Assembly (NCBI RefSeq): GCF_002563955.1
Contig: NZ_PDJE01000001.1
Coordinates: 992,001-1,056,000 of the forward strand
DNA from: Paramicrobacterium agarici
GTDB lineage: Bacteria > Actinomycetota > Actinomycetes > Actinomycetales > Microbacteriaceae
Direction: 5' to 3'
DNA: 64,000 bases
In this document: one piece after another, positions 7,459-16,693 of the stretch
How positions within the stretch are numbered: position 1 is the first letter of the stretch
Layout: every line of letters starts with the position of its first letter
Translations under genes and position numbers: made by a program
The notes under the pieces: generated by a model
What the model saw: the letters and a program-made list of their open reading frames with translations, nothing else
What the model was told of the DNA's origin: nothing
Database searches by the model: none

Positions 7459-8985
7459 ATGGAAAACACGGCAGCAGCACCGGGATTCGAGCCGATGGAC
7501 GGCCCGGATGCTGTCGCATCGGCGGCAGGCGAACAGCTGCTGGATGCCCTGACGGAGTTGCGTGAGGTTGACCCGCAGGCTCTCTCCGGGAATGGGCTGC
7601 TGCACTACGTGGGACTGTTAGCCACCGCGACCCGCTTTCTCGAGGGCCGCCAGGTCGGTAACGTCGGCGACATCGCCCGACGCTCCGACACCGACGCCGG
7701 GTTTTCCGGTCTCGCCGCCCGCCATGGATGCTCCTCGCCGGCAGCGTTGTTTGAGAAGATCACGGGGGCGAAGAACTCGACCGCGTACCGGTATACGAAA
7801 CTCGCCACTCATACGACACCACGAGTTTCCGACACGGGGCTGCCCCTTGATCCGGTGTTCCCGCAGACCGCGCAAGCGTTGAGCGACGGTGTCATCGGCC
7901 TCGACGCTGCCGAAGCCATCACCACGACCCTCGCGCCAGTGCTCCCTCGTGCGGTGCCGGAGCAGATGGACTGGGCAGAAGCCACGCTGCTGGGCAACGC
8001 GACCGGCGCGAACGGGGAAGCACCCGTGTCAGCGGATAATCTCCGTCAGCAGGCGAGAGCGTTCTGCGCCGTTCTCGACCCTGACGGTGTCGAACCTACC
8101 GCCGACGAACTGCATGAGGCGCGGAAGCTCGTGTTCCGGCACCAAGAAGACGGCACCTTGAAGATCACGGGCACCCTGTCCCCGGAGCAGGCGGCACAGG
8201 TGACACCCGTGTTCGACGCCTACATGTCCAAACGCACCAGCCCGACGTTTATGCATGCCGACGAGCAAGCCGACAACGAGCAAGCACCGGAGGAGCGGTC
8301 GAAACCGCAAGAACGCGCCGACGTATTCACGACGATCATCGGCGGCACCGGGAAACAGAAGACCGCACCCAAACTCCACGGCCGAGGCCCGACCGTGCTC
8401 GTCACCGTGGACGAACGCAACCTCAACACAGGGACCGGGGCAGCGTGGTCACCGGGGACACAGGCACCGTTGCCGATGAGCTTTGTGAAGCAAATGCAGT
8501 GCGACGGAGACACGAGAACAGTCACCATCGACGAGCACGGGGAAGTGCTCAATCTCGGGACCGCCGAACGGTTCTTCAGCACACAGCAGCGTTTGGCGTT
8601 GATCGCCAGAGACGGACCCACCTGCGTCGCACCCGACTGCACCATCCCCGCCTGGCTGTGCGAAGCACACCACATTCACGGGTGGGAGAACGGCGGCAAA
8701 ACGGACCTGTCCAACGGCGTCCTCGTCTGCTGGTTTCATCACAGGCTGCTCGAACGCGGAGAATGGTCGATCGCCCGCGACAACAACGGCCGACCACGCG
8801 TGATCCCGCCCGGCTGGTATGTCAGCCGACGGTATCTGGGGCAACGGAGAGCGCCACGCGACGCGAGCGCGGGCAGGCCAGGCACGAGTGCGACGGGACC
8901 AGAGACGAGTGCGCCCGAAGGCACGACCAACGGTGAAGACGGCAACCCGCCCGACGGCGGACGAGATACCGGGCCGCACTCCTGA
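7459..8985 (+). CDS. DUF222 domain protein with C-terminal HNH endonuclease (13E12-type)
   Basis: 508 residues. The N-terminal half (roughly 20-300) is the DUF222/13E12 helical region, with LLATATRFLEGRQVGNVGDI and LSPEQAAQVTPVFDAYMSKR. The C-terminal HNH module (about 390-435) has CVAPDC, AHHIHGW, TDLSNGVLVC and HHRLLERG, with all metal-binding and His residues in place. A disordered Pro/Gly/Thr tail follows. These genes are multi-copy and mobile-looking in Microbacteriaceae and actinobacteria generally; no intein or intron is seen. The biological role is unknown. No clear Shine-Dalgarno is seen at ATG 7459. Confidence 0.88.
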   Translation: MENTAAAPGFEPMDGPDAVASAAGEQLLDALTELREVDPQALSGNGLLHYVGLLATATRFLEGRQVGNVGDIARRSDTDAGFSGLAARHGCSSPAALFEKITGAKNSTAYRYTKLATHTTPRVSDTGLPLDPVFPQTAQALSDGVIGLDAAEAITTTLAPVLPRAVPEQMDWAEATLLGNATGANGEAPVSADNLRQQARAFCAVLDPDGVEPTADELHEARKLVFRHQEDGTLKITGTLSPEQAAQVTPVFDAYMSKRTSPTFMHADEQADNEQAPEERSKPQERADVFTTIIGGTGKQKTAPKLHGRGPTVLVTVDERNLNTGTGAAWSPGTQAPLPMSFVKQMQCDGDTRTVTIDEHGEVLNLGTAERFFSTQQRLALIARDGPTCVAPDCTIPAWLCEAHHIHGWENGGKTDLSNGVLVCWFHHRLLERGEWSIARDNNGRPRVIPPGWYVSRRYLGQRRAPRDASAGRPGTSATGPETSAPEGTTNGEDGNPPDGGRDTGPHS

Positions 8986-8994
8986 CAGTGCGGC
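8973..8994 (+). terminator. Hairpin overlapping the DUF222-HNH stop codon
   Basis: Perfect 8-base arms GCCGCACT/AGTGCGGC with a 6-base loop. The stop codon is inside the structure. No T tract follows, as is common for high-GC actinobacteria. Confidence 0.5.
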
Positions 8995-9036
8995 GGCTCC
9001 AAGACACGATACGCACGAGTGAGACCACTCGAAGCG

Positions 9037-9285
9037 TTACTCGGAGTGCCCGGAGCGCCGTTTCAAACGGGGATAGAGCCAGAACAGCGCAATCGTTCCG
9101 ATGACCGCGCGAACGGCGGCGAACACGAGAACCCACCAGCCAACTGCGTTGTCGACGAATAGCAACGCGGCGCCGATGATCACAAGCGCGACGTCGGCCA
9201 CATAGGGAACCTTGAGCCAGAACAGCAATCGCGCCTCGGCGGAACGAGCAGGGTCCGCATCACTCGAATGTTCCGGCTCAGCCAC
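9037..9285 (-). CDS. Small membrane protein, two transmembrane segments
   Basis: 82 residues from a GTG with GGAGGTGA upstream. Two hydrophobic helices (VADVALVIIGAALLFVD and WWVLVFAAVRAVIGTIALFWL) are flanked by an acidic N-terminus and a basic C-terminal tail (YPRLKRRSGHSE). No family is recognised. It sits alone between convergent and same-strand genes. Confidence 0.65.
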   Translation of the reverse strand: MAEPEHSSDADPARSAEARLLFWLKVPYVADVALVIIGAALLFVDNAVGWWVLVFAAVRAVIGTIALFWLYPRLKRRSGHSE

Positions 9286-9320
9286 AGTTCACCTCCGCGC
9301 CGTCTGACTTGAGCTGAGGC

Positions 9321-9689
9321 TCAAGACGTTTGGACAAGATACGTGCGCAGTTCCGCAACTTTTGCGGATTTTGACGCGCCAGCAAACCGGAACACATGGC
9401 TGAAAGCGATGCGCGTTGTCCCTGCCTCTAGATAACCATCACAGGAGGCGAACCGCCCGTGGGCCACGATTGAGAGCACATCAAGGCGTTCCGCTGTGAT
9501 GCGAGGAATTGCTTCTCTCGAGCCGCGGGGGCCGAGATGCGTGCCCTCACCAACGATTGACCAGCGTGCCTCGTCAGCGAGCCATTCTGCAACGGCATCC
9601 GATTCACCTTGTGCCCACTTCGCCACGAACTCGCCGACGATGATCGTTCGCGGAGCATTGCCGCAATCCGAAGGAAGATTGATCTCCAT
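9321..9689 (-). CDS. NTF2/SnoaL-like small protein
   Basis: 122 residues from ATG 9689 with GGAG 5 bases upstream. A longer frame reaches into the next gene and is not needed. The pattern FVAKWAQGESDAVAEWLADEARWSIVG, then GPRGSREAIP, then the strand-rich DGYLEAGTTRIAFSHVFRFAG is typical of the SnoaL-like polyketide-cyclase/NTF2 cone fold. Such proteins range from enzymes to ligand binders, so no reaction is assigned. The gene follows the LLM oxidoreductase by 28 bases on the same strand and may be co-transcribed with it. Confidence 0.68.
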   Translation of the reverse strand: MEINLPSDCGNAPRTIIVGEFVAKWAQGESDAVAEWLADEARWSIVGEGTHLGPRGSREAIPRITAERLDVLSIVAHGRFASCDGYLEAGTTRIAFSHVFRFAGASKSAKVAELRTYLVQTS

Positions 9690-9717
9690 GTGCGCTCCAT
9701 GCTCATCAACGGAACTC

Positions 9718-10737
9718 TCAGCGCCAGCCGAGTTCTGGCGCAACGTACTTCACGACACTCTCAAGAAGAGTGGCGTTGTAGTCAACACCGAGCTGATTCG
9801 GCACCGTCAAAAGCAGAGTGTCCGCTTCGGCAATCGCCGAATCCTCAGCGAGTTCTCGCACGAGCGCATTCGGCTCACCGATATAGCTCTTGCCAAAGCG
9901 CGCGAGACCACCATCAAGGTGGCCGACCTGATCGGCGCTCTCTGCCTGTGCGCGGAGCCCGAAGTAACGCACGTCGTCGTCGGTAACGAGGGGCATGATG
10001 CTGCGGCTCACCGATACCCGCGGTTCGCCGTCGTGACCGGCATCCGCCCATGCCTTTCGGTAGAGCCGGATCTGCTCCGCCTGCAGCTCGTGGAATGGAA
10101 TGCCGGTGTCTTCGGTGAGCAGCGTCGAACTCATGAGGTTCATGCCCTGCTGTCCGGTCCATTCGGCAGTAGCTCGGGAACCGGAGCCCCACCAGATGCG
10201 CTTCTCGAGGCCCGGCGACCTCGGCTCGATTGCAAGCGCCCCGCTGTGCCCCGCCATCTGAGGGTTCGCCTTCGCAACCCCGGCGCCGACGATCGCCGCA
10301 CGGAATAATTCCGCCTTGTGTCGTGCCACATCAGCGTCTGTCGTGTCGTCTGGAGTGACGTATCCGAACGATTCGAAACCACGATCCGCGTGCTCAGGCG
10401 ATCCTCGACTGATGCCGAGCTGGAGACGACCGTTGCTGATCAGATCTGCCGCCGCCGCTTCTTCTGCCATGTACAGCGGGTTCTCGTAACGCATGTCGAT
10501 CACACCGGTGCCGAGCTCGATGCGACTCGTTCGAGCACCCATCGCGGCTAGCAGCGGAAACGGCGATGCCAGCTGCGTGGCAAAGTGGTGAACGCGAACG
10601 TACGCGCCGTCAACACCGACCTCTTCAGCAGCCTCGGCCAGCTCGATCGTCTGCATCAGGGCATCTTGCGCCGACCGTACGCGAGAGCCGGGCACGCTCT
10701 GGTAGTGGCCGAACGAGAGAAACCCGATTTTCTTCAT
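9718..10737 (-). CDS. LLM class flavin-dependent oxidoreductase
   Basis: 339 residues with the bacterial luciferase-like TIM barrel. Supporting blocks are MKKIGFLSFGHYQ at the N-terminus, VGVDGAYVRVHHFA, SRIELGTGVIDMRYENPLYMAEEAAAAD (split), GRLQLGISRGSPE and IWWGSGSRATAEW. The family uses reduced FMN or F420. The sequence does not decide which, or the substrate. It is divergent from the glutaminase gene with a 91-base gap. Confidence 0.85.
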   Translation of the reverse strand: MKKIGFLSFGHYQSVPGSRVRSAQDALMQTIELAEAAEEVGVDGAYVRVHHFATQLASPFPLLAAMGARTSRIELGTGVIDMRYENPLYMAEEAAAADLISNGRLQLGISRGSPEHADRGFESFGYVTPDDTTDADVARHKAELFRAAIVGAGVAKANPQMAGHSGALAIEPRSPGLEKRIWWGSGSRATAEWTGQQGMNLMSSTLLTEDTGIPFHELQAEQIRLYRKAWADAGHDGEPRVSVSRSIMPLVTDDDVRYFGLRAQAESADQVGHLDGGLARFGKSYIGEPNALVRELAEDSAIAEADTLLLTVPNQLGVDYNATLLESVVKYVAPELGWR

Positions 10738-10816
10738 ACCAGGAGCAGCGTCACGGTTGGCGGGCGTATTCCCTGTTCATGCTGAACCTCCGAATACGGT
10801 GCACGCGGGCGGCACG

Positions 10817-10822
10817 TAGCAT
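10817..10822 (+). promoter_or_regulatory. -10 box of a leaderless promoter for glutaminase
   Basis: TAGCAT with exactly 6 bases (GGGCGC) before the ATG at 10829, and no Shine-Dalgarno sequence. This is the common actinobacterial leaderless layout. Confidence 0.6.
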
Positions 10823-10828
10823 GGGCGC

Positions 10829-12205
10829 ATGAGAACACCCGCGACGCTTTCTGACATCGTCACCGCGTTTCTCGACGTCGTGCACGATCGGCTGCTCAGC
10901 GACCGCCGCGGCGACGTCGCCGATTACATCCCGGAGCTTGCCGACGTCGAACCGGACGCTTTCGGCATCGCATTGTGCGGACTCAACGGACGTGTCTACG
11001 AGAGCGGTGACACCGACCTGGCATTCACGATTCAGTCCGTGTCTAAGGCCTTTGTGTACTCGCTCGCGCTCGACGACATCGGCATGAACGCCGTACACCA
11101 CCGCGTCGGTGCCGAGCCCAGCGGCGAAGCGTTCAATTCTGTGAAGCTTGAATCGGGCACCGGGCGTCCCCCGAACCCCATGGTGAACGCGGGCGCCATC
11201 GTGACAACTGCACTCGTCAATGGAGCATCGCCCGAGCACCGCTTCGAGCGAATCCTTGAGCGTCTGAGCGCGTTCGCCGGTCGCGACCTCACAGTCGACG
11301 CTTCTGTCTTCACTTCCGAGCATGCTTCGGGCGACCGCAACCGTGCGCTCGCCTACCTCATGCGCAGCGCCGGTTCGCTCACCGCCGACGTCAACGAGAC
11401 GCTCGATGTCTACTTCCGTCAGTGCTCCGTGCTCGTCACATCTCGCGACCTCGCCGTCATGGGCGCGACGCTCGGCAACGGAGGCGTCAACCCCGTCACC
11501 GGTCGCCGCGTCACGAGCGCCGAGACCTGCCAGCACGTCATGACGATCATGGCGACCTGCGGCATGTACGACTATGCAGGGGAGTGGTTGCTGCGTGCGG
11601 GACTCCCGGCCAAGTCCGGTGTGGCGGGCGGCCTTGTCGCAGCATCCCCCGGTGAATTCGGACTCGGGCTCTACAGTCCGCGACTCGACCATAGCGGGGC
11701 GAGCGTGCGCGGCGTTGTCGCGGCCCAGCAGCTCGCACGTCGCTTCGGTCTGCACATTCTGCACCGCCCGTTGTCTTTGTCGGCCGCCGAAGTGACGGCG
11801 GCGACGGAAGAGCTCGACGAAGGGCTCGGAGCGATGCAGGATGCTGATGCTGCGCAGCTCTTGGCCGAGAACGCCGACGATCTCGCCGTGTGGCGACTGC
11901 GTGGGTACATCGACTTCGACGGTGCAGAACGGCTGATCCTCGACCTTGAGGAATGGCTCGAATCGCGCCCGCCCGATCGTGTTGCCCCCGCCGTGATCGT
12001 GCTCGATCTCACCGAAGTCACGCAACTGCAGTCCGTCGCCGTGTGGATGCTCGCGGCCCTCGCCTCGTGGTGCAACGAGCGCGGAATGCGTGTGATCGCG
12101 AGCGATCCGCAGGGCCGAAGCCTCGGCGTCGCAGGCCTGTCGCAAGCGGCCGACTTTGAGGCGGCGGTGCAGGATGCCGCTGACGCGACGTCCGCCGACG
12201 ACTGA
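10829..12205 (+). CDS. glsA: Glutaminase A fused to a C-terminal STAS domain
   Basis: 458 residues. Residues 1 to about 310 are a serine-dependent glutaminase, hydrolysing L-glutamine to glutamate and ammonia. S70-V-S-K73 is the catalytic Ser-x-x-Lys, followed by SGTGRPPNPMVNAGAI, GDRNRALAYLMRS and KSGVAGGL. Residues about 345-450 form a STAS fold (LRGYIDFDGAERLI, VIVLDLTEVTQLQSVAVWML), as in some mycobacterial and other actinobacterial GlsA proteins. The canonical STAS phospho-acceptor context DxSxV/T is replaced by LTEVTQLQ, so anti-sigma-antagonist phosphorylation is not obvious. The fused domain may act in oligomerisation or regulation. Confidence 0.92.
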   Translation: MRTPATLSDIVTAFLDVVHDRLLSDRRGDVADYIPELADVEPDAFGIALCGLNGRVYESGDTDLAFTIQSVSKAFVYSLALDDIGMNAVHHRVGAEPSGEAFNSVKLESGTGRPPNPMVNAGAIVTTALVNGASPEHRFERILERLSAFAGRDLTVDASVFTSEHASGDRNRALAYLMRSAGSLTADVNETLDVYFRQCSVLVTSRDLAVMGATLGNGGVNPVTGRRVTSAETCQHVMTIMATCGMYDYAGEWLLRAGLPAKSGVAGGLVAASPGEFGLGLYSPRLDHSGASVRGVVAAQQLARRFGLHILHRPLSLSAAEVTAATEELDEGLGAMQDADAAQLLAENADDLAVWRLRGYIDFDGAERLILDLEEWLESRPPDRVAPAVIVLDLTEVTQLQSVAVWMLAALASWCNERGMRVIASDPQGRSLGVAGLSQAADFEAAVQDAADATSADD

Positions 12206-12268
12206 GCACGACGTACACGAGTGCGATTGAATAGACCGACGCAGATTCGCGAGCGAAAGGACACTCCT

Positions 12269-13237
12269 ATGCGCATCGGACTCATCGGCGCCGGCGCCGT
12301 TGCCGGCTACTACCGCCACGCTGCACACGAACTCGGAATCGAACTCGCCGCTGTCTGCGACGTGAACACGGATGCCGCTGAGGCCGCTGCACCCGAGGGC
12401 GCTCAGATCTTCGGAGACCACCGCGAACTCTACGAGAGCGGCCTCGTCGACGCCGTCGTCGTCAACACTCCGCACGCACTGCACGCTCCTATGACGATCG
12501 AAGCTGCAGAAGCAGGCCTTCACGTTCTTGTCGAGAAGCCCATGGCGATCTCGCTTGAAGAGTGCGATCAGATGGTGCAGGCTGCCGAAACCGCGGGCAC
12601 AACACTCATGGTCGGGCACATTCAGCACTACATGCCCGACAAGCTCGCCGCAGCCGCCGCGATCGCCGAAGGCGAGATCGGGCAGCCGATACTGCTGCGC
12701 GATTACCGAACGACCGACTACCGCACGGGCATGCGATCGGCATGGTTCTTCTCGAAGCGCATTGCAGGAGGCGGCGCACTCATCAACATCGGCGCGCACT
12801 GCATCGACCGCACACTCTGGCTCGCAGGGTCATGGGCGAGCTCTGTGAGCGCCAACGTCGTGAACCGCCACGACGTGGCCGTCGAGACCGACGGCATCGT
12901 TCACCTGCAGCTGCAGAATGGCGCGACAGCATCCATCACCGTCGTCTCTGATGCTGACGAGTACTCGGACGAACTCGTGATCGTGGGAGAGAACGGTCTC
13001 ATCGTCGCCGATCCGAATAAGGGAACCCGCTCGCACATCGACGGGTACACACGGATGCTGTGGGAGCCCGACGGTGATCCCGTGCAGCAGGCGTTCACCG
13101 CAGAGCTCAATGACTTCTCGGCGGCGATCGGTGGCGTTCAGCCGTCGGTGTCGCTCGAGCACGCGCGGCACGTCATCGACGTCGTGCTCTCGGCGTACGC
13201 TTCTGCCGAATCGAAGGCGCCGGTTGCGCTGAGCTGA
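12269..13237 (+). CDS. Gfo/Idh/MocA family oxidoreductase
   Basis: 322 residues from ATG 12269, preceded by GAAAGG. The N-terminal Rossmann fold has MRIGLIGAGAVAGYYRHAA, and the cofactor and catalytic stretch HVLVEKPMAIS contains the EKP motif with the conserved lysine. The GGGALINIGAHCIDRTLWL segment includes the conserved active-site His. The family oxidises or reduces sugars and cyclitols with NAD(P). The neighbouring GH3-ABC operon suggests a sugar substrate, but it is separated from that operon by the oppositely oriented TetR gene. Confidence 0.87.
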   Translation: MRIGLIGAGAVAGYYRHAAHELGIELAAVCDVNTDAAEAAAPEGAQIFGDHRELYESGLVDAVVVNTPHALHAPMTIEAAEAGLHVLVEKPMAISLEECDQMVQAAETAGTTLMVGHIQHYMPDKLAAAAAIAEGEIGQPILLRDYRTTDYRTGMRSAWFFSKRIAGGGALINIGAHCIDRTLWLAGSWASSVSANVVNRHDVAVETDGIVHLQLQNGATASITVVSDADEYSDELVIVGENGLIVADPNKGTRSHIDGYTRMLWEPDGDPVQQAFTAELNDFSAAIGGVQPSVSLEHARHVIDVVLSAYASAESKAPVALS

Positions 13238-13253
13238 TCAACGAACGGCTCGT

Positions 13254-13946
13254 TCACGCGCTCCCGTGTGCCTCCGCAGCCTTCGCGCGCTCGACCGCTG
13301 ACGGAGCGGGCTGACCGGTCGACAGACGGTCGATGAGTTCATCGAGAATCAGCGCGACCGTGCGCGGCATGTCGACAGCATCGGGGTCGAGAAGCCACTG
13401 CACCTGGAGGCCGTCCATGACCGCGATCACCGCATTCGCGGCATCCTGCACCTCACTGTCGACGTCGCGGTTCGCGACGCTGGCGATGACGCCCGCGACC
13501 TTGCGGCGCAGACCCGCGAACCGACCTCGAAAGTAGTCTTGCGCCGGATGGTCGTCGGTCACCGACTCGGCGGAGAGCACAGCATATGTCTGCACGACGC
13601 CTGGGCGCGACATGTTCTCGATGACCGTGTCGAGCATGTGCTCGAGAAACGCGGGGCCTTCGACCTGCTCGCGTGCTTGCACGCCGCTCGTCTCTTCGCC
13701 GTCGCGATACTTGAGCACCGCGACGAGCAGGCCCTCTTTTGAGCCGAAATGGTGCAGCACTCCGGCGTGCGTCATCCCGGCCTCAGCCGCGATCTCTGCG
13801 AGCGCTGCGTTGTTGTAGCCGCGGGTGCCGAACACACTCAGGGCAGCCTTCAAGATGCTCTCGCGCTTTGCCGCCGTGCGCGCCTGTGGTCTCACGGCCC
13901 GCGATGCGGCTGGCACGACGGAGCCGCCTGCTGATTTCTTGCTCAT
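13254..13946 (-). CDS. TetR family transcriptional regulator
   Basis: 230 residues from ATG 13946 with AGAGG 7 bases upstream. The helix-turn-helix spans about 25-70 (RESILKAALSVFGTRGYNNA, AALAEIAAEAGMTHAGVLHHFGSKEGLL split). The C-terminal ligand domain has no recognisable specificity. It is divergent from the GH3 gene, and the intergenic DNA has an inverted repeat suited to a TetR dimer. The likely role is control of the GH3-ABC transporter operon, with a sugar or glycoside as inducer; this is inferred from position. Confidence 0.88.
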   Translation of the reverse strand: MSKKSAGGSVVPAASRAVRPQARTAAKRESILKAALSVFGTRGYNNAALAEIAAEAGMTHAGVLHHFGSKEGLLVAVLKYRDGEETSGVQAREQVEGPAFLEHMLDTVIENMSRPGVVQTYAVLSAESVTDDHPAQDYFRGRFAGLRRKVAGVIASVANRDVDSEVQDAANAVIAVMDGLQVQWLLDPDAVDMPRTVALILDELIDRLSTGQPAPSAVERAKAAEAHGSA

Positions 13947-14006
13947 TCGCGGACCTCTCCCGATCACTCAAGCTTACGGTGCTGTTACCAAACTGTGACA
14001 GAAAAA

Positions 14007-14028
14007 ACTTACTGACTTGTTTGTAAGT
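14007..14028 (+). promoter_or_regulatory. Candidate TetR operator in the divergent tetR/GH3 region
   Basis: Perfect 6-base arms ACTTAC and GTAAGT separated by 10 bases. It overlaps the region where a -35 would sit for a TACAGT -10 box at 14033-14038, so binding would block transcription of the GH3 gene. Confidence 0.6.
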
Positions 14029-14081
14029 ATTGCTACAGTCTCACTCACGAGTCAATGTCGATTCCTCAGAGCGGAGTGAAC

Positions 14082-16652
14082 GTGGGCACTGCCACCGTGG
14101 CGAGCGAGCAGCCGAATGCAGAGCCGAGCGCCGTCGTCCATGACGGACAAGCGGCAATCGGTGCCGACCAGGAGCTGCGCCAGCGCATTCGCGCTGTGCC
14201 TCTCGAGAGCCGCGTCCGGCTGCTCACGGGAGCGACGCCGTGGGCGCTGCACGCACTTCCCGAACTCAGCATCGGCACCATGATCGTCTCTGACGGCCCG
14301 ATCGGCGTGCGCGGCGTCGACGAGGAGCTCACCTCCTCGGCGCAGCTGCCCAGCCCATCGGCTCTTGCCGCCACGTGGAGCCCGCGCCTCGCTGCAGAGC
14401 TCGGCGCCCTCGTCGCTCGCGAGGCACAGCGAAAGAACATCGATGTCGTGCTCGCTCCCGTCGTCAACCTGCAGCGCACTCCCGTCGGCGGGCGCCACTT
14501 CGAGTGCCTCTCTGAGGACCCGCTGCTGACCACGGCGATCGCGTCTCCGTACGTCGCCGCGATGCAGCGCGGGGGAGTCGGCGCGTGCATCAAGCACTTC
14601 GTCGGCAATGAATCCGAGACCGACCGCACGAGCTACATCGCGCGCATCGACGAGCGCACCCTTCGCGAGGTCTATCTCGCGCCATTCGAAACGCTCGTGC
14701 GCGAGGGCGCCTGGAGCGTCATGGCGGCCTACAACCGCGTCGATGACGGCGCCGAGACGAACCTCGCGACCGAGCACACGCATCTGCTCACCGACGTGCT
14801 CAAGGGTGAATGGGGTTTCGACGGAGTCGTGGTGAGTGACTGGCTCGCGACCCGGTCAACGGTCGAGAGCGCCAACGCGGGACTCGACCTCGTCATGCCG
14901 GGGCCCGGTGGTCCGTGGGAGCAGAATCTGCTCGACGCCGTGCGCGACGGGCGCGTGAGCGAAGATGTGATCGACGAGAAGGTCGAGAGGATGCTGCGGC
15001 TCGCCGAGCGCGTCGGAGCGATCGGACGCGGTGCCTCGATTCCGCCGGGCGTTGACGTGCCCCGCGGTGACGTCGACCCCGACACACCCGTCAGCGACGA
15101 GACGCGCGCGCTTCTGCGCGACGCCGTCGCCCGCTCGATGGTCGTGCTGCGAAACGATGGTGTGCTGCCGCTCGATCCCACGGCGTCGCAGCGCATCGCC
15201 CTCATCGGTCCCAACGCTGTCGATCCGTTCGTGCAGGGCGGCGGCAGCGCGTTCGTGCACGCGCCGTACGAGTCGCGCCCCGTCGACGCGCTGCGCGCCG
15301 CGTTCCCGAACGCTGAGGTCAGCCTCTCGCGAGGCGGTTCCGCGCGAGCACACGCTCCGGGCATCGACCCGTCTCTCGTGGAGACACCCGACGGTGAACC
15401 CGGCTACGAGCTCACGCTGCTCGACAGCGCCGGCTCTCCTCTCAACGACCCGGTCGTCGTTCCCGGTGACGAAGCGTGGAACCGCCACGTCGACGATCGT
15501 GCGCGCAGCGCCCTCGTTCGCGCACGGGTGCGCCTCACAGCAGGAACGCACCGCATCGATCTCGGCACGTGCGGCGCTCACAGCATCCGGTTCAATGGCC
15601 AGCGTGTCTCGCAGTCCGAGCATCTCGCGGGTTCCGAGGTGATCCTCAACTCGAGCGCCAACAATCCCGACGGTCCTGCGCGCATGTTCTCGAACGACGA
15701 GCCGTTCACCGTCAGCATCGAGGCTCGACTGCAGGTCGTCGACGCCGACGGTTACGGCACGTTCGTGCGCTTCGCCCTGCGCCACGAGCCCGACGCCCTC
15801 ACGCTCGACCAGGAGATTGCGGATGCTGTCGCCGCAGCCGAGAACTCGGACGTCGCCGTCGTGATCGTCGGCACAAACGAAGAAACGGAGTCGGAGGGGT
15901 GGGATCGCGAGAACATCGACCTGCCCGGCCGGCAAGATGACCTCGTGCGGGCCGTCGCCGCGACGGGAACGCCGACCGTTGTCGTCGTCAACGCGGGCGC
16001 GCCCGTGGTGCTGCCGTGGATCGACGAGGTCTCGGCTGTGCTCTGGTGGTGGCTGCCAGGGCAAGAGGGCGGCAATGGTCTCGCCGACGCGCTCGCCGGG
16101 CGAACCGAGCCCGCGGGTCGGCTGCCGTGGACGCTGCCCGCCAGGCTCGAGGATTGCCCCGTTCCCCACGCGGTCCCGCACGACGGCTCCGTCGACTACG
16201 TCGAAGGCGTTCACGTCGGATACCGCGGCTGGCTTGCCGGCGACGCCGCACCCGCACGAGAGTTCGGTTTCGGCCTCGGGTACGGAGCGTGGCGGTATCT
16301 CGACGTGCGCGAGGTGGCTGCCGCAGACGGGAACGTGCATCTCGAGGTCGACATCGAGAACGTCGGCCAGCGGGAGTCGACCGAGACGGTTCAGGTCTAC
16401 ATCGAGGATGCCACGGGCGACCGGTCGCGACCCGTGCGGTGGCTCGGGGGCTTCGCCCAGACGCAGCTCGCCGCGGGAGAGTCAGCGACCGTCGAGGTCG
16501 TGCTGCCGCGCCGCGCGTTTGAGATCTGGGACGTCGAGAACAGGACCTGGCTGCGCCCGGCGGTGCCCTACCGCATCCGTGCAGGCCGATCGAGCGCCGA
16601 CCTGCCACTCGGACTCATGCTTGCCAGCTCACACGACCCAACACAGAGATGA
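14082..16652 (+). CDS. Glycoside hydrolase family 3 beta-glycosidase
   Basis: 856 residues from GTG 14082, which has GGAG at ideal spacing; an ATG at 14055 in the same frame has none. Residues about 50-300 form the GH3 TIM barrel, with KHFVGNE (K171-H172) and VVSDWLATRS giving D253 as nucleophile. The C-terminal alpha/beta domain follows, interrupted by a PA14-like insertion (about 390-560), with NEETESEGWDRENIDLPGRQ near the acid/base site, then a fibronectin-like end (NVGQRESTETVQVYIEDATG). There is no signal peptide, so it acts inside the cell on imported glycosides. It is the first gene of an operon with a family 5 binding protein and its ABC transporter. Confidence 0.93.
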   Translation: MGTATVASEQPNAEPSAVVHDGQAAIGADQELRQRIRAVPLESRVRLLTGATPWALHALPELSIGTMIVSDGPIGVRGVDEELTSSAQLPSPSALAATWSPRLAAELGALVAREAQRKNIDVVLAPVVNLQRTPVGGRHFECLSEDPLLTTAIASPYVAAMQRGGVGACIKHFVGNESETDRTSYIARIDERTLREVYLAPFETLVREGAWSVMAAYNRVDDGAETNLATEHTHLLTDVLKGEWGFDGVVVSDWLATRSTVESANAGLDLVMPGPGGPWEQNLLDAVRDGRVSEDVIDEKVERMLRLAERVGAIGRGASIPPGVDVPRGDVDPDTPVSDETRALLRDAVARSMVVLRNDGVLPLDPTASQRIALIGPNAVDPFVQGGGSAFVHAPYESRPVDALRAAFPNAEVSLSRGGSARAHAPGIDPSLVETPDGEPGYELTLLDSAGSPLNDPVVVPGDEAWNRHVDDRARSALVRARVRLTAGTHRIDLGTCGAHSIRFNGQRVSQSEHLAGSEVILNSSANNPDGPARMFSNDEPFTVSIEARLQVVDADGYGTFVRFALRHEPDALTLDQEIADAVAAAENSDVAVVIVGTNEETESEGWDRENIDLPGRQDDLVRAVAATGTPTVVVVNAGAPVVLPWIDEVSAVLWWWLPGQEGGNGLADALAGRTEPAGRLPWTLPARLEDCPVPHAVPHDGSVDYVEGVHVGYRGWLAGDAAPAREFGFGLGYGAWRYLDVREVAAADGNVHLEVDIENVGQRESTETVQVYIEDATGDRSRPVRWLGGFAQTQLAAGESATVEVVLPRRAFEIWDVENRTWLRPAVPYRIRAGRSSADLPLGLMLASSHDPTQR

Positions 16653-16693
16653 CCCCACCGCCCGTTCGGGCGCTATGTGCAAGGAGGCACACC

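Noticed and set aside
10751..12799. A 682-codon minus-strand frame across the glutaminase and the Gfo/Idh/MocA gene
   Set aside because: It spans two well-recognised plus-strand genes and their gap, with no family pattern of its own. It is a shadow of high third-position GC.
14856..16340. A 494-codon minus-strand frame inside the GH3 gene
   Set aside because: Antisense shadow; the plus strand has all GH3 motifs.
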